Assembly: GCF_002551005.1 (NCBI RefSeq) | Contig: NZ_NVOY01000003.1 | Coordinates: forward strand, 177,040-241,039 | Direction of reading: 5' to 3' | Origin: Bacillus pseudomycoides | GTDB lineage: Bacteria > Bacillota > Bacilli > Bacillales > Bacillaceae_G | Length of the DNA: 64,000 nt | Part shown: piece by piece, positions 22,299-32,223 of the stretch | Layout of the letters: each line of letters opens with the position of its first letter | How positions within the stretch are numbered: the first letter of the stretch is position 1 | Notes under the pieces: generated by a model | Told to the model about the DNA's origin: nothing | The model's database searches: none | What the model saw: the letters and a program-made list of their open reading frames with translations, nothing else | Position numbers and translations under genes: made by a program

Positions 22299-25200
22299 TT
22301 ATAACACACTGAAATAACGCGCTTCTGGATGAGCAAACACCATAGCCGATACAGAAGCCTCTGGTTCCATCATAAACCCTTCCGTTAAGGAAATTCCAAT
22401 TTCTTCGGGGCGAAGCAACCGGAATAACTTTTCTTGATCAGCAAGTTCTGGACACGCAGGATAGCCAAAAGAAACGCGAATTCCTTGATACTTTGTTCGG
22501 AACCGCTCTTCCATCGTCATATTTGGTGAATCTGGAAATCCCCAGCGATCACGGATGAGCATATGTGTTTTTTCAGCTAATCCTTCTGCAAGTTCCAGCG
22601 CAAGTGATTGAATCGCATGGCTACGCAAATAATCGCCTTGTTCTTTCCACTTTTCTGCTACGGCACGGACTCCTTTCCCAACCGTTACAGCTAAAAAAGC
22701 AACATAATCCATCTCATCTCCAACCGGGCGCAAGTAATCACCAAGCGTGCGATGCGGTGCTTTTCCTTGTCTTGGGAATGTAAAACGCTCTAGCACACGA
22801 TCTTGATCTTCTGGATCATAAATTAAAATATCTTGATTTTCACTTTGTGCAGGAAAGAATTGATATACAGCGCTCGGACGTAACCATGATTCTTCCCCGC
22901 GAAGCAATTCATCGATTAAGTCATTCAATTCATGAGCCCTTCTATCTCCTTCCTGTAGCAACTTTTTCACATTCCCTTTTAAACCTAAGTGATGTCCAAG
23001 CAACATTTGCCGATTTAAAAACGGAGCAAGATGTGCTACTGAAATATCACGCAGAACGACACGTTTTGTAGAATGCGGTGCCATTACTGGTGCTGGCGGT
23101 AATTTTTCAATTTGAATCGGTACCTCTACTCGTTTTTCCGCTTCTTCTACAACAACATGTAAGTGACGCTTCGCTTTTTCCTCACGCATCTTTTCTCGTT
23201 CTTCTTCGTTTTGCAAACGATTGATAAGATCTAATCCTGTCATCGCGTCGCTTGCATATAGAACAAGCCCTTGATAAGAAGGAGATATCCGCGTTTCTGT
23301 GAATTTCCGCGTCAGCGCAGCACCTCCTACAACAATCGGAACGTCAATATCAGCCGCTTTTAAGTCTTCTGCTGTTGTTACCATTTGCTGTGCAGATTTA
23401 ACGAGTAATCCTGATAAACCAATAATATCTGGTTTCTGTTCTTTCACTTCTTGAATAATACGATCAGATCGCACATTAATACCAAGGTTTACAATGTCAT
23501 ATCCATTATTCGATAAAATAATTTCCACTAAATTTTTACCGATGTCATGCACATCACCTTTTACTGTCGCAAGTAGTACTTTCCCTTTCTTTGCACTATC
23601 ACTTGTCTCCATATACGGCTCTAAATACGCAACAGCTGCTTTCATACTTTCTGCACTTTGCAACACTTCTGCAACAATAAGCTCATTATTATTAAATAAA
23701 CGTCCCACTTCATCCATGCCCGTCATAAGCGGTCCGTTAATAATGGCAAGCGGCGCTCTTCCTTCATCTAGCGCGATTCGCAAGTCATCATGTAATCCTT
23801 GTTTTGTCCCTTCTACAATATAATGAGATAATCGCTCATCAAGCGTTAACGTTTCAGCTGCCACGACTTCTTTTTTCTTCACGCCTCGATAAAAATTTGT
23901 AAATTCCTCTAACGTTTCTTTTGTCGTCTCAAACAAAAGAGCATTCGCCAAGGCCTTTTCCTCTTCAGAAATAGAAGCATAACGCTCTAGCTTTTCGGTA
24001 TTCACAATGGCATAATCTAAACCAGCCTTTGTTGCATGATATAAAAAGACCGAATTTAATACTTCGCGTCCTGCTGGCGGTAAACCAAATGAAATATTAC
24101 TTACACCTAATATTGTTAAACATTCAGGCATCTCTTCTTTTATGAGCCGGATGCCTTCAATTGTTGCTACAGCTGAACCGATATATTCTTCATCACCTGT
24201 TCCAACTGGAAAGACAAGCGCGTCAAAAATAATATCTGATGGACGTACTCCATATTTTGTTGTTAAGAGTTCATAACTTCTTTTGGCAATTTCAAGCTTC
24301 CGCTCAGCCGTTACCGCCATACCAATTTCATCAATTGTTCCCACAACAATAGCCGATCCGTACTGTTTAATAATTGGAATCACTTTTTCAAAACGCTCTT
24401 CTCCATTTTCTAAGTTAATAGAGTTAATCACTCCTTTTCCTTGCAAATAAGTAAGAGCTCGCGCCATCACTTGCTCATCTGTCGAATCAATCATAATTGG
24501 TACCTTTAATACTTTCGTCACAGCTTGCAAGAAATTTTCCATATCCTCTATTTCATCCCGGTCTGGGTCTGCCATGCAAATATCAATAATATGGGCATTT
24601 TTCTTTACTTGCGCCCTTGCTACTTCCGCTGCTTCTTCAAAATTCCCGTCTGCAACAAGACGTTTAAATTTACGTGAACCGATTACATTCGTGCGCTCTC
24701 CAACGAATAACGGACGCATGGAATCTTCATATTGCAGCGCTTCAAGCCCGCTAATCCCATGACCTTTTCTTTCTCGTTTCACACGGGGCTCAAATGATAG
24801 CAGCGCCTCTTTCATCGCACGAATATGCGCTGGCGTTGTCCCACAGCACCCACCAACAATGTTCACCCAGCCTTCTTCTGCAAATTGTTTCACTTTATGA
24901 GCAAGTGACTGCGGGGATTCATGATAATGCCCGTCTTCATCTGGAAGTCCAGCATTTGGATAACAAGAGATGCAACACTCAGATAACTCTGCAAGTGAAC
25001 GAATATGTTCTCTCATAAACTCTGGTCCTGTTGCACAGTTTAATCCAACCGATAATGGATTCATATGCTCTACCGATAAATAGAATGCTTCAATTGTTTG
25101 CCCAGCTAACGTCGTTCCCATCGGTTCAATTGTTCCTGAAATCATAAGCGGAACTTTTTTCTCTGCCTCAATAAATGCCTTTTCAATTCCTAAACAGGCT

Positions 25201-25700
25201 GCTTTTACATTGCGCATGTCCTGACTGGTTTCTACAAGTAACAAATCTACACCGCCGCGCAGTAAACCGCGTGTTTGTCTTGTATATGCCTCAATAAGTT
25301 CTTCAAAAGTAACGCCACCTGTGACACTAATCGCTTTTGTCGTTGGGCCCATTGCACCGGCTACATATACCTCTTTACCACTTTCTTTGACAGCTTGTTT
25401 TGCTAATCGAGCCGCTCTTTCATTCAACTCCTCATCTAAGTGAGAAAGGTTATAATCACTGAGTACAATGTTTGTTGCACCAAATGTATTCGTTTCAATA
25501 ATATCTGCTCCTGCTTCAATATACGCTTTATGTATATGTAAAATAACGTCCGGCCGTGTTTTTACTAAATATTCATTACAGCCCTCATATTCTTCTCCGC
25601 CAAAATCTGCAGCTGAAAGGTCTTCTTGCTGAATCATCGTTCCCATTGCACCATCTAGTATTAAAATTTCTTGCTGCAATCTTTCCTCGATTTGTCTCAT
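22299..25700 (-). CDS. metH: Cobalamin-dependent methionine synthase
   Basis: A 1133-residue multidomain enzyme that methylates homocysteine using methyltetrahydrofolate and B12. The order seen is: homocysteine-binding barrel with zinc cysteines in [10 protein letters not shown] and [11 protein letters not shown] (1-300); folate-binding barrel (about 325-590); helical cap; B12 domain with DVHDIGKN (His near residue 716) and the [13 protein letters not shown] loop; and a C-terminal activation domain ([30 protein letters not shown]). The start overlaps the yitJ stop by 4 bases, so it is the second gene of the S-box-controlled yitJ-metH operon. Confidence 0.95.
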   Translation of the reverse strand: MRQIEERLQQEILILDGAMGTMIQQEDLSAADFGGEEYEGCNEYLVKTRPDVILHIHKAYIEAGADIIETNTFGATNIVLSDYNLSHLDEELNERAARLAKQAVKESGKEVYVAGAMGPTTKAISVTGGVTFEELIEAYTRQTRGLLRGGVDLLLVETSQDMRNVKAACLGIEKAFIEAEKKVPLMISGTIEPMGTTLAGQTIEAFYLSVEHMNPLSVGLNCATGPEFMREHIRSLAELSECCISCYPNAGLPDEDGHYHESPQSLAHKVKQFAEEGWVNIVGGCCGTTPAHIRAMKEALLSFEPRVKRERKGHGISGLEALQYEDSMRPLFVGERTNVIGSRKFKRLVADGNFEEAAEVARAQVKKNAHIIDICMADPDRDEIEDMENFLQAVTKVLKVPIMIDSTDEQVMARALTYLQGKGVINSINLENGEERFEKVIPIIKQYGSAIVVGTIDEIGMAVTAERKLEIAKRSYELLTTKYGVRPSDIIFDALVFPVGTGDEEYIGSAVATIEGIRLIKEEMPECLTILGVSNISFGLPPAGREVLNSVFLYHATKAGLDYAIVNTEKLERYASISEEEKALANALLFETTKETLEEFTNFYRGVKKKEVVAAETLTLDERLSHYIVEGTKQGLHDDLRIALDEGRAPLAIINGPLMTGMDEVGRLFNNNELIVAEVLQSAESMKAAVAYLEPYMETSDSAKKGKVLLATVKGDVHDIGKNLVEIILSNNGYDIVNLGINVRSDRIIQEVKEQKPDIIGLSGLLVKSAQQMVTTAEDLKAADIDVPIVVGGAALTRKFTETRISPSYQGLVLYASDAMTGLDLINRLQNEEEREKMREEKAKRHLHVVVEEAEKRVEVPIQIEKLPPAPVMAPHSTKRVVLRDISVAHLAPFLNRQMLLGHHLGLKGNVKKLLQEGDRRAHELNDLIDELLRGEESWLRPSAVYQFFPAQSENQDILIYDPEDQDRVLERFTFPRQGKAPHRTLGDYLRPVGDEMDYVAFLAVTVGKGVRAVAEKWKEQGDYLRSHAIQSLALELAEGLAEKTHMLIRDRWGFPDSPNMTMEERFRTKYQGIRVSFGYPACPELADQEKLFRLLRPEEIGISLTEGFMMEPEASVSAMVFAHPEARYFSVL

Positions 25701-27532
25701 ACATTCATTCCTTCTTTCTGCTCTTTCTTTGCTTGAATATATCGAACGAGCGCTTCTGTCACTTCATATTTTAAAAATGGTGTAATTAAATAAATACCAT
25801 TAAATAACTCCATCGCAACATCAATTAATTCTTTAGATATATGAATTCCTTCTGCCACTGCTTCTTCTGATGTTTTATGCCCGTCCATACGCCTTCTCAC
25901 TTCTTCTGGAAGGGTAATGCCTGGCACTTCAAAATGTAAAAAGTCTGCATTTCGTTTACTTACAAGCGGCATAATTCCAATAAAAATTGGCTGTTCGATA
26001 TGCTTCGTTGCTTCATATACATTTCGAATGACTGCCGCATCATAAATGGGTTGCGTTAAAAAATACTCCGCACCAGCTGCAATTTTTTTCTCCATACGTT
26101 TTACAGCTGCCTCGATATGCCTAACATGTGGATTAAAAGCCCCGCCAATCGAAAAATGGGTAGTTGCTCCAATTGTTTTTCCTAAAATAGAACGGCCATT
26201 GTTCATTTCCTTAATCATTTTAATGAGTTCTATAGAAGACAGGTCATATACAGATGTTGCACCAGGAAAATCACCAACCCGCGCAGGATCTCCGGTTAAT
26301 GCCAATACTTCCTCCATACCGAGTGCTGCTAATCCAAGTAAATGAGACTGCAGCCCAATCACGTTATGATCACGACACGTTAAATGAGTTAATATAGGGA
26401 TATCGTGCTTTGTTAATAACGCTCCCATTGCCATATTTGATACGCGAGGCGATGCTAATGAATTATCTGCTAACGTAATCGCATCTGCTCCGGCACGCTT
26501 CAACGCCTTTGCTCCTTCAAAAAACCTCTGTGTATCCAACGTTTTAGGCGGATCTAGCTCAACAATCACCGTCGTTTCCTTTTTCGCTTTTTCTGCTAAT
26601 GTAATTCGATCCATTACATTTACACGCTGCGTTGTTATTACTTCCGCTCGCTTTACAACTTCTTTGGCTGTAACAGGGTGCTCATTTTCAAGCGCTCGCT
26701 TCATCGCTTCGATATGGGCAGGAGTTGTACCACAACAGCCTCCTAGAAGCCTAACGCCTTGCTTAATAAATGCCGGTGCCATCTCTTCAAAATAAGCCGG
26801 GCTTCCTTCGTATACGTAACGACCTTCTACATATTTAGGAAGACCAGCATTTGGATACGCAGATAAGTAACCATATTTAGGAATTTCTATCATTTTAAAA
26901 GATTCAATCATATGAAGCGGTCCTAACTGGCAATTTAATCCGACCACATTTGCACCGTACTCTATAAGCTGCTTCAATACATCATCCACACTATTTCCGT
27001 TTTGAGTTGTACCAGCTTCGTGAAGGGCAAGCTGCGCAATAAGAGGGACATTTGTTTGCTTACGTAATACTTTCACTGCATGAAGTAATTCAAACTCATC
27101 GTAAAACGTTTCTAATAATAGCCCATCCACACTTTCTTCTAATAGGGCATCTGCTTGCTCTAAGAGCATAAATTCGCGCTCCATATCAGTGGTTGTAACT
27201 GCTCCAATATGTTTCATTCCACCGATGGTTCCAACGATTGCATTCTTTTCTGTTACCGCTTCTTTTGCATGTCTTACAGCAGCCCGGTTAATTTTCTTTA
27301 CGCGATCCTCAAGACCGTACATGCGAAGTTTCCCTTCATTTGCTCCGTATGTATTAGTTTGAATAACATCTGCCCCTGCTGCAACATATTGTTTATGAAT
27401 CGAAATAATCCGCTCTGGTTCAGATACATTCAATTCTTCAAAGCAACTTTGTAAACCATGAGAATACAGCAACGTTCCCATCGCTCCGTCCCCAATCACA
27501 ATTCCTCTTTGCAATAAATCTAGTAGTTTCAC
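25697..27532 (-). CDS. yitJ: Bifunctional homocysteine S-methyltransferase / methylenetetrahydrofolate reductase
   Basis: A 611-residue fusion. Residues 1-300 form the homocysteine methyltransferase barrel with zinc cysteines in GLNCQLGP and [11 protein letters not shown]. Residues 310-600 are a MetF-type flavin barrel (VIVELDPPKTLDTQRF, LTHLTCRDHN, LALTGDP, FLTQPIYDA). The reductase supplies methyl-THF for the MetH encoded next. The start is GTG 27532 after AGGGAG. The leader carries an S-box riboswitch and terminator, plus a dispersed repeat inserted between terminator and gene. Confidence 0.95.
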   Translation of the reverse strand: MKLLDLLQRGIVIGDGAMGTLLYSHGLQSCFEELNVSEPERIISIHKQYVAAGADVIQTNTYGANEGKLRMYGLEDRVKKINRAAVRHAKEAVTEKNAIVGTIGGMKHIGAVTTTDMEREFMLLEQADALLEESVDGLLLETFYDEFELLHAVKVLRKQTNVPLIAQLALHEAGTTQNGNSVDDVLKQLIEYGANVVGLNCQLGPLHMIESFKMIEIPKYGYLSAYPNAGLPKYVEGRYVYEGSPAYFEEMAPAFIKQGVRLLGGCCGTTPAHIEAMKRALENEHPVTAKEVVKRAEVITTQRVNVMDRITLAEKAKKETTVIVELDPPKTLDTQRFFEGAKALKRAGADAITLADNSLASPRVSNMAMGALLTKHDIPILTHLTCRDHNVIGLQSHLLGLAALGMEEVLALTGDPARVGDFPGATSVYDLSSIELIKMIKEMNNGRSILGKTIGATTHFSIGGAFNPHVRHIEAAVKRMEKKIAAGAEYFLTQPIYDAAVIRNVYEATKHIEQPIFIGIMPLVSKRNADFLHFEVPGITLPEEVRRRMDGHKTSEEAVAEGIHISKELIDVAMELFNGIYLITPFLKYEVTEALVRYIQAKKEQKEGMNV

Positions 27533-27553
27533 ATGTCTCCCTCTCTTCAGTCA

Positions 27554-27738
27554 ATATATAAATCTATTTTGTTTTTTCGGCATATAAGTCACTTCTATGC
27601 AAAACAAAATCTACACTCGCTTTCTTCTTTTGTTTTAAACCTTACATGTGGCAGGAAAAGGCCCTGACCGCTTCTATACATGGCCAGACGCTCTCGTCCC
27701 TCCTAACAAGAAAGAGGTTTTTAATTTGTATTTATATA
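27554..27738 (-). repeat. Dispersed intergenic repeat, copy A
   Basis: Full-length copy (about 185 bp). On the minus strand it runs from TTTATATAAATACAAATT through the core GCGTCTGGCCATG, TAGAAGCGGTCAG and CCTTTTCCTGCCACATG to GCATAGAAGTGACTTATATG and a closing TATATA. It lies between the S-box terminator and yitJ, so it is part of the yitJ mRNA leader. The family resembles the bcr elements described from the B. cereus group; membership was not checked. Confidence 0.8.
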
Positions 27739-27767
27739 AAAACCCCCTCTTCTTAATGAAGAGGGGG
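27736..27767 (-). terminator. S-box intrinsic terminator of yitJ-metH
   Basis: CCCCCTCTTC with its complement (27743-27752 and 27758-27767) is followed on the minus strand by TTTTTATATAA. It is the SAM-dependent off-switch. Confidence 0.9.
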
Positions 27768-27784
27768 ACAACATTTTATCCTCC

Positions 27785-27895
27785 TCTTATCATTCAGAAC
27801 GCTTTGTTCCGCAGGTCTTAGCACCGTTTCAAACATGTTGTTTGAAGGTTGCTGGGTTTCACAGGGCCTTTCCCTCCACCACTCTTGATAAGAGT
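27785..27895 (-). promoter_or_regulatory. SAM (S-box) riboswitch of yitJ-metH
   Basis: The P1 stem CTCTTATC/GATAAGAG closes the aptamer (27785-27792 with 27888-27895). Inside are the conserved AGGGAAAGGCCCTGTGAAAC, CAGCAACC, GGTGCTAA and ACCTGCGG-type S-box segments. Bound SAM should favour the terminator at 27736-27767. Known for yitJ in Bacillus subtilis. Confidence 0.95.
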
Positions 27896-28095
27896 TTCAT
27901 TCAATTATGTTTTCAAAAAGCAAACATCATCCGTTCACTTATTAACAGTCTTTGTTAATTTTTTCACTAATTTAGCATGTTAAATTACGAAAGTCAACGA
28001 AAAGAAAGAAAAATAAAATTATTCAAAATATAGTTGCACTTCTTTCTAAATATATTGTAAAGTAAAAAACATAATCAAAAACTTCATATTTCGAA

Positions 28096-28214
28096 TTCTT
28101 ATCGAGAGAGGTCGAGGGACTGGCCCAATGACGCCTCAGCAACCATTAACAAGCTTTTTATCGTTAATAAGGTGCTAATTCCAGCAAATTGAGAAATGAT
28201 TTGATAGATAAGAA
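28096..28214 (+). promoter_or_regulatory. SAM (S-box) riboswitch of metI-metC
   Basis: P1 is TTCTTATC/GATAAGAA (28096-28103 with 28207-28214). Inside are GAGAGGTCGAGGGACTGGCC, CAGCAACC, GGTGCTAATTCC and AGCAAATTG-type segments of the S-box. The AGAAGAAG just after P1 can pair with the terminator's CTTCTTCT as an antiterminator. Confidence 0.95.
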
Positions 28215-28236
28215 GAAGACTATATTCGTCATATAT

Positions 28237-28266
28237 AAGCCTTCTTCTTAGAAGGCTTTTTTATTT
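28237..28266 (+). terminator. S-box intrinsic terminator of metI-metC
   Basis: AAGCCTTCT/AGAAGGCTT (28237-28245 with 28250-28258) followed by TTTTTTATTTT, 23 bases before the metI start. Confidence 0.92.
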
Positions 28267-28288
28267 TGTACTAAGGAGGAATTCTATT

Positions 28289-29401
28289 ATGTCTACATTG
28301 GAAACAAAGCTTGCCCAAATTGGAAATCGCAGTGAAACAACAACTGGAGCAGTCAATCCACCCGTTTACTTCTCCACAGCTTATCGCCACGAAGGAATTG
28401 GAAAGTCAACTGGGTTTGATTATTCCCGAACTGGAAACCCAACACGCCTTTTATTAGAGCGTGCAATCGCTGACTTAGAACAAGGTGAACAAGGCTATGC
28501 CTGTAGCTCAGGAATGGCCGCTGTTCTTCTTGTCCTTTCCTTATTCCGTTCTGGTGACGAGCTGATTGTTTCTGAAGATTTATACGGCGGAACATATCGT
28601 TTATTTACAGAGCACGAACAGAAATGGAATGTTCGATGTAAATACGTAAATACACAACATATACGAGAAATTGAAAAAACAATTTCACCAAATACAAAAG
28701 CCATTTTCATAGAAACACCAACAAATCCACTCATGCAAATAACGGACATTGCCGAAGTTGCTGCCGTTGCAAAGCGGCACGGCTTGCTCCTTATTGTTGA
28801 TAACACATTTTACACACCCTATTTACAACAACCATTAACAATAGGAGCTGATATTGTCCTGCATAGCGCTACAAAGTATTTAGGCGGTCATAATGACGTT
28901 TTAAGCGGACTTGTTGTTGCAAAAGGGGCAAAACTATGCGAAGAACTCGCTCACTATCACAACGCATCTGGGGCTGTGTTAAGCCCATTTGATTCTTGGC
29001 TTTTAATACGCGGCATGAAAACATTAGCACTGCGCATGAAGCAACATGAAGAAAATGCTAAAGCAATTGTTTCCTATTTACAAGAAGAAGACGCGATAAC
29101 CGATGTGTATTATCCAGGAAAAGGCGGTATGATCTCTTTTAAACTACGAGAAGAGGCATGGATTGATCCGTTCTTACAATCACTTTCTCTTATTACGTTC
29201 GCAGAAAGTCTTGGCGGTGTAGAAAGCTTTATTACATACCCAGCAACACAAACACATGCCGATATACCAGAAGATATTCGCACTGCACGAGGCGTCTGTA
29301 ATCGTCTTCTTCGCTTCTCCGTAGGAATTGAAAGCCAAGATGATTTAATTCAAGACTTACAGCAAACTTTAAAACAAGTAAAAGAAGGAGTGAGAATATG
29401 A
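28289..29401 (+). CDS. metI: Cystathionine gamma-synthase / O-acetylhomoserine thiolyase
   Basis: A 370-residue PLP enzyme of the Cys/Met metabolism family. The PLP lysine is in LHSATKYLGGHNDV, and the phosphate-binding segment is CSSGMAAVLL with DYSRTGNPTR upstream. It joins an activated homoserine ester to cysteine (or sulfide). ATG 28289 follows AAGGAGG. The stop overlaps the metC start (ATGA), so the two are translationally coupled. Controlled by the S-box at 28096-28266. Confidence 0.93.
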   Translation: MSTLETKLAQIGNRSETTTGAVNPPVYFSTAYRHEGIGKSTGFDYSRTGNPTRLLLERAIADLEQGEQGYACSSGMAAVLLVLSLFRSGDELIVSEDLYGGTYRLFTEHEQKWNVRCKYVNTQHIREIEKTISPNTKAIFIETPTNPLMQITDIAEVAAVAKRHGLLLIVDNTFYTPYLQQPLTIGADIVLHSATKYLGGHNDVLSGLVVAKGAKLCEELAHYHNASGAVLSPFDSWLLIRGMKTLALRMKQHEENAKAIVSYLQEEDAITDVYYPGKGGMISFKLREEAWIDPFLQSLSLITFAESLGGVESFITYPATQTHADIPEDIRTARGVCNRLLRFSVGIESQDDLIQDLQQTLKQVKEGVRI

Positions 29402-30561
29402 GTTATTCCCTAGATACACTTTTACTTCATAATCGTTTTAAGCATGACAAACAAACAGGTGCCGTAAATGTTCCTGTTTATAACACATCTACATTTCATC
29501 AGTTTGATGTAGATACATTTGGAAAATATGATTATAGTCGTTCTGGAAATCCAACACGCGAGGCTCTCGAGGAACTAATCGCTTTACTAGAAGGCGGAAG
29601 CAAAGGGTTTGCCTTTTCATCTGGCATGGCTGCGATTTCAACAACTTTTCTTCTTTTATCGCAAGGAGACCATGTCCTTATTTCTGAAGACGTATACGGG
29701 GGGACGTATCGAATTATAACGGAAGTTCTTTCTCGGTACGGCGTTTCACACACGTTCGTTGACATGACAAATTTAGAAGAGGTAAAACAAAACATTCGTC
29801 CTAATACAAAAGTTTTTTACATTGAATCACCATCAAACCCATTATTAAAAGTAACAAATATTAGCGCCGTTTGTGAACTTGCAAAATCTATTGATGCGCT
29901 CACTTTTGTTGATAATACATTTTTAACACCCCTTTACCAAAAACCATTAGAACTTGGGGCTGATATCGTTCTCCATAGCGCAACAAAATTTCTTGCAGGT
30001 CATAGCGATGTTACTGCAGGATTAGCAATCGTAAAAGATGAGGAACTCGCAAAAAAAGTAGGATTTTTACAAAATTCTTTTGGGGCTATATTAGGACCAC
30101 AAGATTGCTCCCTTGTCCTTCGCGGTTTAAAAACATTGCACGTTCGCTTAGAGCACTCTTCACGAAACGCTGAAAAAATCGCCTGTTATTTACAACAGCA
30201 TCCCAAAATTAAAGATATCTATTATCCGGGATTACCATCCCATTCCGGATATGAAACGCAGCACAATCAAGCAAAATCAGCAGGAGCGGTCCTTTCTTTC
30301 ACACTAGAATCTGAACATGCGTTGCGACAATTCCTAACACACATCCAACTTCCCGTATTCGCAGTTAGTTTAGGAGCTGTTGAATCGATCCTTTCGTATC
30401 CAGCAAAAATGTCACACGCTGCCATGTCACAAGAAGAACGTGAAAAACGAGGAATTTCAAATGCACTGCTGCGTTTATCGGTTGGATTAGAAAACGTAGA
30501 CGATTTAATTGCGGACTTTGAGCATGCACTTACGTATGTAGAAGAAGCTGTTATTTTTTAA
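29398..30561 (+). CDS. metC: Cystathionine beta-lyase
   Basis: A 387-residue relative of MetI. The PLP lysine is in LHSATKFLAGHSDV, the phosphate loop is SSGMAAISTTF, and DYSRSGNPTREALE is conserved. It cleaves cystathionine to homocysteine, the substrate of YitJ/MetH on the opposite side. The assignment of lyase versus synthase follows the Bacillus metI-metC order, as sequence alone separates them poorly. Confidence 0.92.
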   Translation: MSYSLDTLLLHNRFKHDKQTGAVNVPVYNTSTFHQFDVDTFGKYDYSRSGNPTREALEELIALLEGGSKGFAFSSGMAAISTTFLLLSQGDHVLISEDVYGGTYRIITEVLSRYGVSHTFVDMTNLEEVKQNIRPNTKVFYIESPSNPLLKVTNISAVCELAKSIDALTFVDNTFLTPLYQKPLELGADIVLHSATKFLAGHSDVTAGLAIVKDEELAKKVGFLQNSFGAILGPQDCSLVLRGLKTLHVRLEHSSRNAEKIACYLQQHPKIKDIYYPGLPSHSGYETQHNQAKSAGAVLSFTLESEHALRQFLTHIQLPVFAVSLGAVESILSYPAKMSHAAMSQEEREKRGISNALLRLSVGLENVDDLIADFEHALTYVEEAVIF

Positions 30562-30579
30562 AAATGGTTAGACTAGAAA

Positions 30580-30755
30580 CTTATATAAATACAAATTTAA
30601 AAACCAACATAAAATCCCTTTCTTTTTTAGGGGGCGAGAGCATCTGGCCATGCGTAGAAGCGGTCAGAGCCTTTTCCTGCCACATGCGAAGTTAAAAAGT
30701 GCAGGTCATTCTTTATTCTGCATAGCAGCGACTTATATGTGGAAAAATTCAAATG
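30580..30755 (+). repeat. Dispersed intergenic repeat, copy B
   Basis: Full-length copy, plus orientation: TATATAAATACAAATTTAAA at the left end, core GCGAGAGCATCTGGCCATGC, TAGAAGCGGTCAGAGCC, TTTTCCTGCCACATGC, then GCATAGCAGCGACTTATATG. It lies just downstream of metC. Confidence 0.8.
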
Positions 30756-30820
30756 ATAAGTATTGATCTTTTGAAAAATAATTATAGACTCAAAAACACA
30801 TACTTCTCTTTAGTAAAAAT

Positions 30821-30860
30821 AGAAAAGCTAGATGAAGAAAATTCATCTAGCTTTTCTATA
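30821..30860. terminator. Bidirectional terminator between metC and the GNAT gene
   Basis: A perfect 16-bp stem (30821-30836 with 30842-30857) between convergent genes, with short T-runs on both sides. Confidence 0.85.
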
Positions 30861-31304
30861 TTAAACGGATAATTTCATTAAAATTTGTGTTTCTTTAAAC
30901 CCTAATCTTTTATATAATTCTTTCACCGTATTTGACGCAAATACATTTAAACCTATTTCTTCATAACCCTTCAATTTTAATTCTTCAATTCCGTACTGGA
31001 TAAGCATCTTAGATAGTCCTTTTCCACGATATTCAGGCAAGACGAATATATCATAGATAAATCCTTGGATTGCATCTGTAAAGTAATCTCTATTTTGACC
31101 AAGAAGAATCCATCCTTGTATTTGATCCTCTTCTTTCGCTACTAGATAATATCCCCCTTTTTCCAGTATTGCAGTAAACATTGCATATACCTTTTCTTCC
31201 GGAGGACTAACTGTCTTACCAGTACTTTCATGTACCCCTGCTGCAGAATGCTTTAAAATAGCACTCACATCTTGATTATTAGCTTTTAGAATTGAAAGTG
31301 ACAT
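30861..31304 (-). CDS. GNAT-family N-acetyltransferase
   Basis: A 147-residue acetyltransferase. The acetyl-CoA loop is LPEYRGKGLSKMLIQYG (motif A, R/Q-x-x-G-x-G/A) and the C-terminal NVFASNTVKELYKRLGFKE is motif B. Substrate unknown. The start ATG 31304 follows AGGAG by 13 nt, longer than usual; an in-frame upstream codon overlaps the ribosome site. Confidence 0.85.
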   Translation of the reverse strand: MSLSILKANNQDVSAILKHSAAGVHESTGKTVSPPEEKVYAMFTAILEKGGYYLVAKEEDQIQGWILLGQNRDYFTDAIQGFIYDIFVLPEYRGKGLSKMLIQYGIEELKLKGYEEIGLNVFASNTVKELYKRLGFKETQILMKLSV

Positions 31305-31430
31305 AATATATTCATTCTCTCCTATCACCAGTAAAATAAGTTTCTATAAACACATTCTCCTAAATGAGAGAGAACACCTTTTATTTATCATACATATCTG
31401 CAACGATATATGAAGAAAATAAGCAACTTT

Positions 31431-32210
31431 TTATTTCCTACAAACAAAAATCATCTCCGGCCCTTCTTCAATAGAGCTACCCTCGTAATCTCCATATTGC
31501 TCAGCGATTGTAAATCCAGCTTCCTGAATCATATCCGTTATTTGTTCGTAGTAGTAATATTTAAGAGACAACTGTTCCCTTAATTCTTCTTTTGTCCCAT
31601 TCTCATGTGTAACCCGAAATATATATTCTGGATAAATAATTTGATTTTCTACATCAATAGCTTTGGCAATATGAGACTTTTGAATTGTACTTCCTGTTTG
31701 CGGATCTACCTTCTCCCATTGCACCGCTTCAGGTTGAACCCAAGTTTGATCTAATTGCTTAAACGGGCGAAATACATTGAATATAAATTCTCCATCCGCT
31801 TTCAGGTGGTTATATACCATTTTCAAACATTCGATCTGGTCTTCTTGTTTGAGCAGTGCTTGATATGAGATACCCAGAATTAAAATAAAATCATAGCTCT
31901 TATTCATCGTAAAATTCGTCATATTTGCTTGTTGAAGATGAACCTTCTTCTGAATTTCACTAGACATAGTGTGTAGTTTTTCTTGAAGTAAATATAACAT
32001 ATATTCAGACAAATCAATTCCCCATACCGAAAAACCAGCTTGGGCTAAGGGCAAAGTAATTCTTCCTGTCCCACAAGCAATCTCTAAAATATCACCTGAT
32101 AATTTAGAAGCTCTTTTGAGATAAAATGATACTTCTCTATGATCCTGTCTCTCTTCTAAATCATAAAATCTAGCTGTGTTTCCATAGAGATTCCCTTTTG
32201 ATACAGCCAT
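31431..32210 (-). CDS. Class I SAM-dependent methyltransferase
   Basis: A 259-residue protein. Motif I is ILEIACGTGRITLPLAQ, motif II is GFSVWGIDLSEYML, and motif IV is in YDFILILGISYQ. The C-terminal half has the beta-rich insert seen in YcgJ/Methyltransf_25-like proteins. Substrate unknown. ATG 32210 follows AGAGGTG at 9 nt. It lies 13 bases downstream of the metallo-hydrolase gene, so the two form an operon. Confidence 0.88.
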   Translation of the reverse strand: MAVSKGNLYGNTARFYDLEERQDHREVSFYLKRASKLSGDILEIACGTGRITLPLAQAGFSVWGIDLSEYMLYLLQEKLHTMSSEIQKKVHLQQANMTNFTMNKSYDFILILGISYQALLKQEDQIECLKMVYNHLKADGEFIFNVFRPFKQLDQTWVQPEAVQWEKVDPQTGSTIQKSHIAKAIDVENQIIYPEYIFRVTHENGTKEELREQLSLKYYYYEQITDMIQEAGFTIAEQYGDYEGSSIEEGPEMIFVCRK

Positions 32211-32223
32211 GTATTTTGCACCT

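Noticed and set aside
30562-30820. Short gene between metC and the terminator
   Set aside because: The sequence is a copy of the dispersed repeat and has no open frame with a ribosome site.
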